Source of the DNA: Roseiarcus sp963772555
GTDB taxonomy: Bacteria; Pseudomonadota; Alphaproteobacteria; Rhizobiales; Beijerinckiaceae
Reading direction: 5' to 3'
NCBI GenBank assembly: GCA_963772555.1
Contig: CAVYXQ010000018.1
Coordinates: 124,001 to 188,000, forward strand
Length of the DNA: 64,000 nt
Part shown: one piece after another, positions 33,917 through 42,793 of the stretch
Numbering within the stretch: the first letter of the stretch is position 1
How the letters are laid out: the number at the start of each line of letters is the position of its first letter
The notes under the pieces: model-generated
What the model was told of the DNA's origin: nothing
Database searches by the model: none
The model's input: only the letters and a program-made list of their open reading frames with translations
Program-made: the position numbers and the translations under genes

Positions 33917-34912
33917 TCATTCCAGAACTATCGCCGAGTAACGCCTTCCGTTCTTGTTAGGATTGGAATTGTCGGATGTCGAAAAATACAATTGCTGCCC
34001 CCAATGCGAATAGGCTCCTTGACCTCGTTCGCGAATGCCCTGGTGCGGTGAATGCGACGGGCCCAGGAGCTGATCGTCCTCGAAAAGCAGAAGCGTGGAT
34101 CGGCCCGGAGACCCGATATGGTCGGAGACGTCCACCAGCTTGGGCAGCGGAAATGTCCAACAGTGGCCTGCTTCGGGCTGTGCATTTTCCAAATCAACTC
34201 TTGTCCTGACGACGACCGCTGTCGTCACGCCATCTTCGAAAGTGTATGGAAGAAACCAACGTGCGTTTTTGCGCGGCGCCGTCGACGCAGAGTAAAGGAA
34301 TTGCGTCGGCCGGGGACGATCGACGACCTTTTCTCCTCGCCGCGCGGCGAATAGATAGAGATGAAGGCCACGGTCGATCGAGCCTGCCTGGCCGTCTCGG
34401 GGCTCGCCAGGGCGGAGAGAGCGAACGGTCCATTTTTCGGGCTTTTCGAGCGGACGCGAATACAAGGCCGATTCCAGGGGTTCGAACCCGGCCGCCTCAT
34501 AATAGTCGAACATGAGAGTCGGGCTGAATTGATAAAAGCCATGATTGACCCATCCATTGCATGGGAGAACGTGAACGACGACGCCGCCCGGGCGCAACAT
34601 GCGCGTGATCGAGGTCAGCGCGTTGGGAACATGAAAGACGTGTTCCAGGGTGCCGCCGTTGAAGACTGCGTCGAACTGGCCCACCAGACGCTCCGGCAGT
34701 TCGTCGTCGTTTAAGTCGAAGATGTGGTCCGCTCCTTCGAAGTCTGAAACATCCAACGCGCGCAGCGTCGAAAAGCCCAGTTTCGAGAAATAGGCGCGAG
34801 CGTCGCCGCCGCTCTCGACAGCCATGACGCCCAATGTGCAGATCGCGCCAGAAAACTTCGCGCGCTTCGCCAGTTCGGATAGTAAGGGATCGAGCGCAGC
34901 GCTAATTCCCAT
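33917..34912 (-). CDS. SAM-dependent methyltransferase with C-terminal SHW module
   Basis: This 331-residue protein has a degraded N-terminal Rossmann methyltransferase domain: GDARAYFSKLGFSTLRALDV, then FDAVFNGGTLEHVFHVPNAL and RMLRPGGVVVHVLP in the positions of motifs II-IV. The glycine-rich motif I is weak. Residues about 248-328 form the shared module: LLLFEDDQLLGPSHSPHQGI, then GAYSHWGQQLYFSTSDNSN and NGRRYS. The same signature appears in three other enzymes and, diverged, in the membrane proteins of this locus. It lies 54 bases downstream of the TylF-like gene and is the last gene of the minus-strand run. Confidence 0.75.
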   Translation of the reverse strand: MGISAALDPLLSELAKRAKFSGAICTLGVMAVESGGDARAYFSKLGFSTLRALDVSDFEGADHIFDLNDDELPERLVGQFDAVFNGGTLEHVFHVPNALTSITRMLRPGGVVVHVLPCNGWVNHGFYQFSPTLMFDYYEAAGFEPLESALYSRPLEKPEKWTVRSLRPGEPRDGQAGSIDRGLHLYLFAARRGEKVVDRPRPTQFLYSASTAPRKNARWFLPYTFEDGVTTAVVVRTRVDLENAQPEAGHCWTFPLPKLVDVSDHIGSPGRSTLLLFEDDQLLGPSHSPHQGIRERGQGAYSHWGQQLYFSTSDNSNPNKNGRRYSAIVLE

Positions 34913-34966
34913 TGCCCTTGTGCCGTCCCCGAATGAAAACGCGTTGGAGCTGGTCTCGGCGGTCCA

Positions 34967-36061
34967 TCACACAGCACCATTGCGGCGAGTTGCCGGGAGA
35001 CCACAAATGACCATTCCTTGTCCGGTCGGCAGATGCAAGACGACATCGCCTGTCGCTTTGAAGAAACCATCGAAGGCTTTTCTGGCGCCGGGGCAGGTCT
35101 CAAATCCACAATCATCACAGAGAATAATACCATGCCGCGACATCTTCGGATAAAAATAGGCGAGAGCATCGAGGGTTGGCTGGTGCAAATCCACATCGAC
35201 ATGCACAAAAGAAAAAACGTCTTGGGAATGTTTGTCGAAGGCCTCAGGAATCCAGCCTTTGTGATAGACGATATGGGTCGCCACCTCCCGCAGATTGTCT
35301 TGAACCTCCTCCAGACCGCCCAACATGTCGCCCTTCGCCCAGTGCCCGCCATCGATCGAGGCCGGCGCGGAAAGCCCCTCGAACGAGTCATAGAGATGGA
35401 GCTTCCCGGCTGATCCGGCGTTCCTTAGTTCCTTGGCTAGAATGTAGGCGCTCGCTCCCTTGTACACGCCGCACTCTGCGAAGTGGCCTTCTTCGCCCGA
35501 TGCTAGTCGCGCCAACTCTCGCATGAGGAACTTTCTGTCGTAGCTTCTGTAGACTCCTTCCGAAAGCTTCTCGAAGTCCTCCCTGAACTCCTTGTCCAGA
35601 AACATGCTGCGCTTAATTTCCGACAGATGCTCCCCGGGAACCAGCACCGCCGCGAGTTCTTCGATCTCCGTGTAGCGCTGATCGACGCTCAGAGCCTCGA
35701 AGTCGAGGGTCGCGAGCTTCGACAGCAACATGTTGGCGCAGTGGGTCGCAGCGGGAATTAGGGCCTGATAGATCCGGCCATTGCTTTCCGGAGGCGATCC
35801 GTCAGACGAGGAGAAATAGATGTCCTTCCCCCAATGAGAAAAGCGGCCCCCTCCAAAACGCCTGACGTCGGCGTGAGCCGAGCGGCCCGGTCCGATCTCG
35901 ACGCCATCTTCGAATAGGCGAAGGGCCGAAACCGTGGCCCCGCTGCTATCACCGGGCGCGTCCTCGGGAGCCGCTGCGATCCTGCAGAACCCCTCTTCGA
36001 CGACAAAATTGCCGAGCTTGGTGATACGTGCTTTTGACGACACTCTATCTTTCTCCTCCAC
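34967..36061 (-). CDS. TylF/MycF-like O-methyltransferase with N-terminal SHW module
   Basis: This protein has 364 residues. Residues about 20-100 are the shared module (LRLFEDGVEIGPGRSAHADV, GRFSHWGKDIYFSSSDGS, NGRIYQ). From about 140 a TylF (macrocin O-methyltransferase-type) domain follows: FLMRELARL, HFAECGVYKGASAYILAKEL, LYDSFEGLSAP, FSFVHVDVDLHQPTLDALAY with metal Asp residues, and GIILCDDCGFETCPGARKAF. This class O-methylates sugar hydroxyls, so it may decorate the polysaccharide. The module is N-terminal here and C-terminal in other methyltransferases of the locus. Confidence 0.88.
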   Translation of the reverse strand: MEEKDRVSSKARITKLGNFVVEEGFCRIAAAPEDAPGDSSGATVSALRLFEDGVEIGPGRSAHADVRRFGGGRFSHWGKDIYFSSSDGSPPESNGRIYQALIPAATHCANMLLSKLATLDFEALSVDQRYTEIEELAAVLVPGEHLSEIKRSMFLDKEFREDFEKLSEGVYRSYDRKFLMRELARLASGEEGHFAECGVYKGASAYILAKELRNAGSAGKLHLYDSFEGLSAPASIDGGHWAKGDMLGGLEEVQDNLREVATHIVYHKGWIPEAFDKHSQDVFSFVHVDVDLHQPTLDALAYFYPKMSRHGIILCDDCGFETCPGARKAFDGFFKATGDVVLHLPTGQGMVICGLPATRRNGAV

Positions 36062-36100
36062 GCATCACTGACTTTCGGTGTGACGCCAACCGTGGTTTGC

Positions 36101-36956
36101 CTATTTGCGGACGGCAAGAATATTGATTCCTCCGCCAGCCGGGATGGCCGCGCGAACCTTCATCACGTCCTCCGGCAAGACAAGCCCGCGCGCTATGTCG
36201 AGGAGCTCGTAGCCTGCAGCCCAGAGGAGCCGGAGATTGTCATCAAACTCGGTCGGATCGCGGCAATAGACGTAAGGCGCCAGCTCCATCATGATCTTCG
36301 GCTTGAATTGATCGAGGGCGCCACGGCTGCCTGCGAGGACCTTGTGCTCATTGCCGTCGACGTCGAGCTTGATGAAATCGATCCTCGTCAAGCCGCGCGC
36401 CGCGACAAATTCGTCGAGGGCGCCCAGGGTTGCGCCTGAAGTCGACGTCAGCCGGCCCGCATGGTCCTTGTGCAGATTGTCCGATCGATCAAGCGGCCAA
36501 CTGGCATAGACGCCTTCGCTCAGCGATTCCGCGGAGCTCGCCGCCAGCATGATCTGACAAGAACTCGATGGCCGGCGCCAGCTGCGGATTGAGTTCGATA
36601 TTGCGACGGAGCTTGGCGAAGGCGAAATCGCTGGGTTCGAAGGCGATGACGCGTCCGTTCGGCCCAGCGAGGCGAGCCAGCGGAAGAGTGTGCGCGCCAA
36701 TGTTCGCGCCGATATCCAGCACAACATCGCCTGGCCGAACATGATCGCGATAGGCGCGCAGAGTGCGCAGTTCGAAGCCGCCCAGGAGATAGATCGCGAA
36801 ATCGATGCCCTCGCGCAGGTCGAGCTGCCACACAATGCCGTCCCGTTTGGCGAGGACCAGCGGTCCGCGGCCAGCCAGCCGACGCCCCTGAATGACCGAT
36901 GCGGCCAGAACTCTGGCGATGCGGATCTTGCTCTTGGTGCTGAGCATTGGGTTCAC
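36101..36956 (-). CDS. FkbM-family methyltransferase, apparent +1 frameshift near 36563
   Basis: This is an FkbM-type SAM methyltransferase. The start is GTG 36956, overlapping the stop of the preceding FkbM gene by four bases (GTGA). The first frame carries VRPGDVVLDIGANIGAHTLP (motif I) and GPNGRVIAFEPSDFAF. The second frame carries RIDFIKLDVDGNEHKVLAGS and continues to GGGINILAVRK. They meet at GAACTC (36561-36566); dropping one base restores the frame (IEF-CQIMLAASSAES) and a GANTC site. The 856 nt are one over a multiple of three. It probably methylates a sugar hydroxyl. Confidence 0.85.
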
Positions 36957-37695
36957 CGTTCTTTGCGGCGCGTGACGAGCAAGTTGCAATAATGATCGGG
37001 GCGGGTGGGATCGAGGCGGGCGACAACGCGGGCAGGATCCTCTGCGCTCCCAATGAGCTCGTACGCCAGCCCCAGGTCGTCGAGCAAACCCAACAGCTCG
37101 GCCGGATCGCGCCCTCCCTGCGCCAGGCCATAGGGCCAGTATTCGATCATTGCCTTCAGATGCGGGTTGTCAGAAAGCATGCGTCGGGCGCCCTCTAGCA
37201 CTGCGGCTTCGAAGCCCTGGACATCCACTTTCAGGACGTCCACGTGACTGCCTGGCGGAAATATGTCGTCGAGTTCGAACCACCGGGACATCGATGCAGT
37301 GACGCGCCTCGCCAGTTTCGTAGGTCCTGTGATCGACATTCAGGTCCGGCGACAGGTACAGCGATATGGATCCGGACCGATCGCCGACCGCCGACGCATG
37401 AATCGTGACATTTGCCAGCTTGCCCACATTCGCCTTGAGTTCGGGCAAAGTTATCGGGCGAGGGCTCGAAGGCGACGACTCGACCATTGGGACCGCACAA
37501 ACGGGCGAGATAGCGAGTATGAATTCCAATATTCGCGCCCACATCGACGGCGGTCATGCCAAGCCGAACGACCGATCTGAGAACCTCTCGCTCCTTGCGA
37601 TCGGAGATCGACTTGTAAGCGCTGTAGAGTGGCAGATAGGCTGTGTAGGCTCGACGATAGAGCTGTTCGCCAAGTTTCAGGATGGACTGGTTCAC
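36953..37695 (-). CDS. FkbM-family methyltransferase, two apparent +1 frameshifts
   Basis: The gene starts with GTG at 37695, overlapping the upstream membrane-protein stop by four bases. Three frames are needed. The first gives GMTAVDVGANIGIHTRYLAR and NGRVVAFEPSPDNFAR. The second gives LKANVGKLANVTIHASAVGD and LNVDHRTYETGEARHCIDVP. The third gives LDDIFPPGSHVDVLKVDVQGFE through to TRRKER. Both joints are GAGTTC on the plus strand (37437-37442 and 37271-37276), and removing one base at each restores a GANTC. The 743 nt are two over a multiple of three. The complete protein of 246 residues has normal FkbM length. Confidence 0.85.
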
Positions 37696-40220
37696 GGGGC
37701 GCCGCCTTGTCCGGAGTCGGGCCACCAACGATCGATCCGGGACAGAATCGCGTTAACGCGGGTAAACTTGACCCGTAGATCCGATTCCCGATGCTTGAGC
37801 AGGTCCGGCCCCCCAAGCAAGAACTGGCCCCACCCAATGGCGAGTAGAATCCCTGGCGCATCTGTCGCCGCATAATCGAGCGCCTGAGTGAATTCGGGCT
37901 CAAAACTGACGGTATGGCCGATCTGCCGAAGAAGCTCGGATGGCACGACCACCTGGCGACGGTCTGGGAGAGACTCGTTCGGTTGCACGTGAACCGCGGG
38001 CATGTCGGGCGCCGGCCCAATTCGCACTGTATCCGCGATGGGACCCAGCGAAGCCACCTTGTAAAACACCCTGGCCTTGACCAGCGCAGGTAGGCCAAAA
38101 ACGAGCAGAAGGGCAACGGGGATCAGGTACAGACCGCGCCGGTCCGGTGCGACGGACGACGCCGGTCGCGGCGCGCCCGGATGGGCGAAACCAAGCGCCA
38201 GGCCCAGCGACAGAAGGACATTCGTGACGATCAGCGTGCGCCGGCCATCCGCGGTGTAGATCACCGCCGCGGACGCCACCGTGGTCAGGAAGAGCAGGAG
38301 GAAGAAGCCCAGGGCGTGGGCGAAGAACAACGCCTTGATCCGAGCGGCGCCGACCAGGATCGGCGCGGCGACGCCCAGCGCAATCCATTCAGACGGGATC
38401 GACGCGACGCTCGCATATTGGCGAAAAAGGAGATTTGGCAGATCAGCAACATATCCTGCGGCGTTGCGGACCAGCAAGCCCGGCATCACCGTAGGATCGG
38501 CAAGGAACGCCTGCCATGCCCTTTCAAACACGATTGAAGGGATGGGCCAAGTCCCAAGATCCCCTCGAGCCTCCGACAGGCAATGGTACCAGTCCGTTCC
38601 GGTCGCCAGCCCGCAGAGGACGTAGGAGAAATTGCCGCCAATCCCAAGTTGGGCGGTCCCGAATAGGTGCAAGAGGGTCCACTGAACAAGCCACAATCCC
38701 GCGCCGACGAGCGCGACGCCTGCGAGCGCCGCCCGACCGGCCCCGCCGCGGACGCCCAGGACAATGACCCAGGCGGCAAGAAAGGGCAGCGTGAACATGC
38801 TGCCCATCCGGATGAGCAGGGCGGCGGTCAAGAGCCCAAAGGCCGTCAACGCCGAGCCGTAGGACTGGTCGCGAAGCCCCCGCAAGAGGAAGGGCGCCGA
38901 CAATGCGGCCGCGCAGAGACCCAGCGTCTCGGTCATCGTCGTCGTCACATAGGGGCGTTCGAGGCCAAGCAAGAGCCCCGCAAACGCCATCGCCGACCAG
39001 GCGCCGACGATTTCAGCAACGCCGAGAATGGCTATCGCCGCACAGATCGCGAGGAGCGCCGCCTGCAGCACGAGGCTCGTCACATAGGTTCCACCAATGG
39101 CGACGATCGCGGTTCGGATCGCCGCGGCGATCGGGCGCTGAGAAGCGACCGGACTCCAGCGCCCGTCCACCGACAGATACTTCGCAGCAAAGAAGTAGTC
39201 CGACGCATCCGAATGCGGCAGCAGTCCGGCGACGCTGAAAATATTCATGTCGGCCGGATTTATGACTCCGCGCCAGCCGCCATTCGACATCATGAAGAGA
39301 AGAGTGAGAAAAGCGGCGCTGAAGAGGAGCGCTAGCCGCCCGCCGCGCCTCGTCGCGATGGTCGCCGGCCTTTTGGTCGTCGAGGGAGATTCTCCCAGAC
39401 GGATCAGCCATTCGAGGGTCGCGCCGATGCCTGCCAGGGCGAACAATGCGTTTGGCGCATTGGGTTCCCACGCAGCGAGCCGTCGCATCGCCGGAAAAAC
39501 GTCGAACAACGCCACGGTCGGCAATGCATATCCGGCGATCCAGCCATAGACGATGACCATCGCGTAAGCTGTCAACGCGGCTCCGGCCAGGACGAGCCCG
39601 GCGATGCACGCCACCCTTCGAATCGCCTTCAGCCGGCGGACAAAGCCCTGCGATGTTCCCTCGACGATCGCGATGCTGAAGCGCAGCGCGCCAAGTAGCG
39701 CCACCGCAAGCAGGAGCGATCCCATCACCCAAGGCCTGGGCTGCAGGGTGTAATCTGCCGTAATCACCAGCCGCGGCCCGTTTTCCAGCCCGGGCGGCAG
39801 AACCAGATGCAGTTTATCGCCCCAGTGGATGAATGCGTGTGCCTTGCCGGCCCTCAACTCGTCGTAGGCGGCATGGCCAACCTCCCATCGTTCGCCTGCG
39901 ACGGTCACGACGATGTTGGACCGGGAAGGATTTTCCAGGTCATCCCCGCCCGTGTCGGTGAGCCCCGGCAGCGGCCTCGACTGCCCCACCGTGAGCACGA
40001 CAACCGGCGACTCGGGCCCTTCCGTATGGAAAGGGCCGGCCCAAGTGTCCTGCCTATGCACAACTCCGGCCTGCATCAGCAAGGCGATGATCCACAGAAC
40101 TACGCAGATGATCAGCATGAGCGTCGAGAGTCGCCGAAGAGCGTCAATCGTCGCGCCGGCTCGGCGGGCCCTTAACCAGCGGCAAAAGGGGATCAATTCC
40201 GCGCCGATGAACCGGTTCAC
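37692..40220 (-). CDS. Large polytopic membrane protein, GT-C-like, copy A
   Basis: This 842-residue protein begins at GTG 40220, overlapping the copy B stop by four bases. One helix (about 31-53) is followed by a periplasmic loop of about 110 residues containing ELRAGKAHAFIHWGDKLHLV, a diverged SHW module. About twelve further membrane helices follow. The loop LPHSDASDYFFAAKYLSVDG after an early helix resembles the acidic first-loop motif of GT-C glycosyltransferases, which use polyprenyl-phosphate sugars. A soluble C-terminal tail of about 110 residues ends the chain. It is the third of three tandem paralogues. The specific function is inference. Confidence 0.72.
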   Translation of the reverse strand: MNRFIGAELIPFCRWLRARRAGATIDALRRLSTLMLIICVVLWIIALLMQAGVVHRQDTWAGPFHTEGPESPVVVLTVGQSRPLPGLTDTGGDDLENPSRSNIVVTVAGERWEVGHAAYDELRAGKAHAFIHWGDKLHLVLPPGLENGPRLVITADYTLQPRPWVMGSLLLAVALLGALRFSIAIVEGTSQGFVRRLKAIRRVACIAGLVLAGAALTAYAMVIVYGWIAGYALPTVALFDVFPAMRRLAAWEPNAPNALFALAGIGATLEWLIRLGESPSTTKRPATIATRRGGRLALLFSAAFLTLLFMMSNGGWRGVINPADMNIFSVAGLLPHSDASDYFFAAKYLSVDGRWSPVASQRPIAAAIRTAIVAIGGTYVTSLVLQAALLAICAAIAILGVAEIVGAWSAMAFAGLLLGLERPYVTTTMTETLGLCAAALSAPFLLRGLRDQSYGSALTAFGLLTAALLIRMGSMFTLPFLAAWVIVLGVRGGAGRAALAGVALVGAGLWLVQWTLLHLFGTAQLGIGGNFSYVLCGLATGTDWYHCLSEARGDLGTWPIPSIVFERAWQAFLADPTVMPGLLVRNAAGYVADLPNLLFRQYASVASIPSEWIALGVAAPILVGAARIKALFFAHALGFFLLLFLTTVASAAVIYTADGRRTLIVTNVLLSLGLALGFAHPGAPRPASSVAPDRRGLYLIPVALLLVFGLPALVKARVFYKVASLGPIADTVRIGPAPDMPAVHVQPNESLPDRRQVVVPSELLRQIGHTVSFEPEFTQALDYAATDAPGILLAIGWGQFLLGGPDLLKHRESDLRVKFTRVNAILSRIDRWWPDSGQGGAP
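38591..38981. repeat. Near-identical block shared by copies A and B
   Basis: These 391 bases match 41128-41518 with a single difference (G38814 against C41351), far above the identity of the surrounding paralogous sequence. This points to recent gene conversion. Confidence 0.85.
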
Positions 40221-42793
40221 GGGACGCCGCCTTGCCCAGAGTCGCGCCACCAACGATCGACGCGGGATAGAAGCTCGTTTACAGGAGCGAGCCTGACCCA
40301 GAAGTCTGTTTCCCCACGCTCGAGCAACTCGGGCCCGCCAAGCAACAGGGACAATGCGCCTGTCCCGGATGGTCTCGGCACGAGCAGGGTCCCCGGCGAA
40401 TGCGCCGCCGCATAATCGAGCGCCTGAGTGAAGTGGGGATCAAAACTGACGCTATGGCCGATCTGTCGAAGAAGCTCGGACGAGACGACTATCTGGCGTC
40501 GGTCGGCGGGGCTCTCGCTCGGCTGCACGAGGACCGCTGGAGTAACGGGCGCCGCCGCAATTCGCTGCGTATCCCCGGTATAATCAGCCGAGTCAATCCT
40601 GTAAATAACCCTGGCCTGGACCAACGCAGGTAGGCCAAAAACGAGCAGCAGAACAGGAATGAGAGACAGACCGGGCCGCCATGGCGCTGCCAGCGCCGGT
40701 CGCGGCGCTCCCGGAAGGGCAAAGCCGAGAGCCAGGCCCAGCGACAGAAGGAGGTTCGTGACGATTAGCGTGCGCTCGCCATCGGCGGCGTAGATCATCG
40801 CCGCGGACGCCACCGTCGTCAGGAAGAGCAGGAGGAACAAGCCCATAGCTCTGGCGTAGAATGGCGTCTTGATCCGAGCGGCGCCGACCAGGATCGGCCC
40901 GGCGATGCCCAGCGCAATCCACCCGGATGGAATCGACGCAACGTTCGCATATTGGCGAAACAGGAGACTGGGAAGGTCGACCGCATAATCGGTGGCGTTA
41001 CGGACCAGCGTACGCGCCATCACCGTAGGATCGGCAAGGAACGCCTGCCACGCCATTTCAAACGCGATTGAGGTGATGGTCCGCGTAGAGATGTCCCCCC
41101 GCGTTGCTTCCGACTGGCAATGGACCCAGTCCGTTCCGGTCGCCAGCCCGCAGAGGACGTAGGAGAAATTGCCGCCAATCCCAAGTTGGGCGGTCCCGAA
41201 TAGGTGCAAGAGGGTCCACTGAACAAGCCACAATCCCGCGCCGACGAGCGCGACGCCTGCGAGCGCCGCCCGACCGGCCCCGCCGCGGACGCCCAGGACA
41301 ATGACCCAGGCGGCAAGAAAGGGCAGCGTGAACATGCTGCCCATCCGGATCAGCAGGGCGGCGGTCAAGAGCCCAAAGGCCGTCAACGCCGAGCCGTAGG
41401 ACTGGTCGCGAAGCCCCCGCAAGAGGAAGGGCGCCGACAATGCGGCCGCGCAGAGACCCAGCGTCTCGGTCATCGTCGTCGTCACATAGGGGCGTTCGAG
41501 GCCAAGCAAGAGCCCCGCGAACGCCATCGCCGACCAAACGCCAAGGATTTCAGCAACGCCGAGAATGGCGATCGCCGCACAGATCGCGAGGAGCGCCGCC
41601 TGCACCACCAGGGTCGCCACATAGGTTCCGCCAAGTGCGACGATCCCCGTCCGGATCGCCGCGGCGATCGGCCGTTGCGAAGCGACTGGATCCCAGCGCC
41701 CGTCCACCGACAGATCCGCCGCGGCGAAGAAATAATCCTCCGCATCCGAATAGGGCAGCAGTCCGGCGATGCTCACGTAATTCATGTCCGCCGGATTCAT
41801 GACGCCGCGCCAGCCGCCATTCGACATCACGAAGAGAAGAGTGAGAAAAGCGGCGCCGAAGAGGAGGACTAGCCGTCCGCCGCGCCTCGTCGTGATGGTC
41901 GCTGGCCTTTTGGTCGTCGAGGGAGATTCTCCCAGACGGATCAGCCATTCGAGGGTCGCGCCGATGCCGGCCAGGGCGAACAATGCATTTGGCGCATTGG
42001 GTTCCCACGCAGCGACCCGTCGCATCCCCGGAAAAACGTCGAACAACGCCACGGTCGGCAATGCATATCCGGCGATCCAGCCATAGACGATGACCATCGC
42101 GTAAGCTGCCAACGCAGCTCCGCCCAGGACGAACCCGGCAATGAACGCCACCCTTCGAATCGCCTTTAGCCGGCGGGCGAAGCCTTGCCAGCTTCCCTCG
42201 ACGATCGCGATGCGAAAACGCACTGCGCCAAGCAGCGCCAGCGCGAGCAAGAGCGTTCCGGTCACCCAAGGCCTGGGCTGCAGCGTGTAATCTGCCGTAA
42301 TCACCAGCCGCGGCCCGTTTTCCAGCCCGGGCGGCAGAACCAGATGCAGTTTATCGCCCCAGTGGATGAATGCGCGTGCCTTGCCGGCCCTCAACTCGGC
42401 GTAGGCGGCATGGCCAACCTCCCATCGTTCGCCTGCGACGGTCACGACGATGTTGGAACGGGAAGGATTTTCCGGGTTAGCCCCGCCCGTGTCGGTGAGC
42501 CCCGGCAGCGGCCTCGACTGCCCCACCGTGAGCACGACAACCGGCGACTCGGGCCCTTCCGTATGGAAAGGGCCGGCCCAAGTGTCCTGCCTATGCACAA
42601 CTCCGGCCTGCATCAGCAAGGCGATGATCCACAGAGCTGCAAAGATGATTAGCATGAGCGTTGAGAGTCGCCGAAGAGCGTCAATTGACGTGCGACGAGC
42701 AGGTGCGGCGCGCGCGCCACCCGCCAAAGGAAACCGGCCAGACCTGAACCAGCAACAAAAGCGTACCAATGACGCGGGGATCAACTCGTTCAC
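40217..42793 (-). CDS. Large polytopic membrane protein, GT-C-like, copy B
   Basis: This 858-residue paralogue of copy A starts at GTG 42793 with a GTGA overlap with copy C. It keeps the same plan: cytosolic N-terminus, first helix LSTLMLIIFAALWIIALLMQ, periplasmic loop with IHWGDKLHLVLPPG, and multiple helices with LPYSDAEDYFFAAADLSVDG in a GT-C-like first-loop position. A C-terminal soluble domain contains SELLRQIGHSVSFDPHFTQA. It is nearly identical to copy A over its central 391 bases and identical to copy C over 150 bases. No lesion is seen in this copy. Confidence 0.72.
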   Translation of the reverse strand: MNELIPASLVRFCCWFRSGRFPLAGGARAAPARRTSIDALRRLSTLMLIIFAALWIIALLMQAGVVHRQDTWAGPFHTEGPESPVVVLTVGQSRPLPGLTDTGGANPENPSRSNIVVTVAGERWEVGHAAYAELRAGKARAFIHWGDKLHLVLPPGLENGPRLVITADYTLQPRPWVTGTLLLALALLGAVRFRIAIVEGSWQGFARRLKAIRRVAFIAGFVLGGAALAAYAMVIVYGWIAGYALPTVALFDVFPGMRRVAAWEPNAPNALFALAGIGATLEWLIRLGESPSTTKRPATITTRRGGRLVLLFGAAFLTLLFVMSNGGWRGVMNPADMNYVSIAGLLPYSDAEDYFFAAADLSVDGRWDPVASQRPIAAAIRTGIVALGGTYVATLVVQAALLAICAAIAILGVAEILGVWSAMAFAGLLLGLERPYVTTTMTETLGLCAAALSAPFLLRGLRDQSYGSALTAFGLLTAALLIRMGSMFTLPFLAAWVIVLGVRGGAGRAALAGVALVGAGLWLVQWTLLHLFGTAQLGIGGNFSYVLCGLATGTDWVHCQSEATRGDISTRTITSIAFEMAWQAFLADPTVMARTLVRNATDYAVDLPSLLFRQYANVASIPSGWIALGIAGPILVGAARIKTPFYARAMGLFLLLFLTTVASAAMIYAADGERTLIVTNLLLSLGLALGFALPGAPRPALAAPWRPGLSLIPVLLLVFGLPALVQARVIYRIDSADYTGDTQRIAAAPVTPAVLVQPSESPADRRQIVVSSELLRQIGHSVSFDPHFTQALDYAAAHSPGTLLVPRPSGTGALSLLLGGPELLERGETDFWVRLAPVNELLSRVDRWWRDSGQGGVP
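40886..41035. repeat. Identical 150-bp block shared by copies B and C
   Basis: Bases 40886-41035 are identical to 43468-43617, while copy A differs in much of this interval. The pattern complements the A/B block and shows mosaic exchange among the three genes. Confidence 0.85.
41128..41518. repeat. Near-identical block, partner of 38591-38981
   Basis: This is the copy B member of the 391-bp A/B pair, with 390 of 391 bases identical at a constant offset of 2537. Confidence 0.85.
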
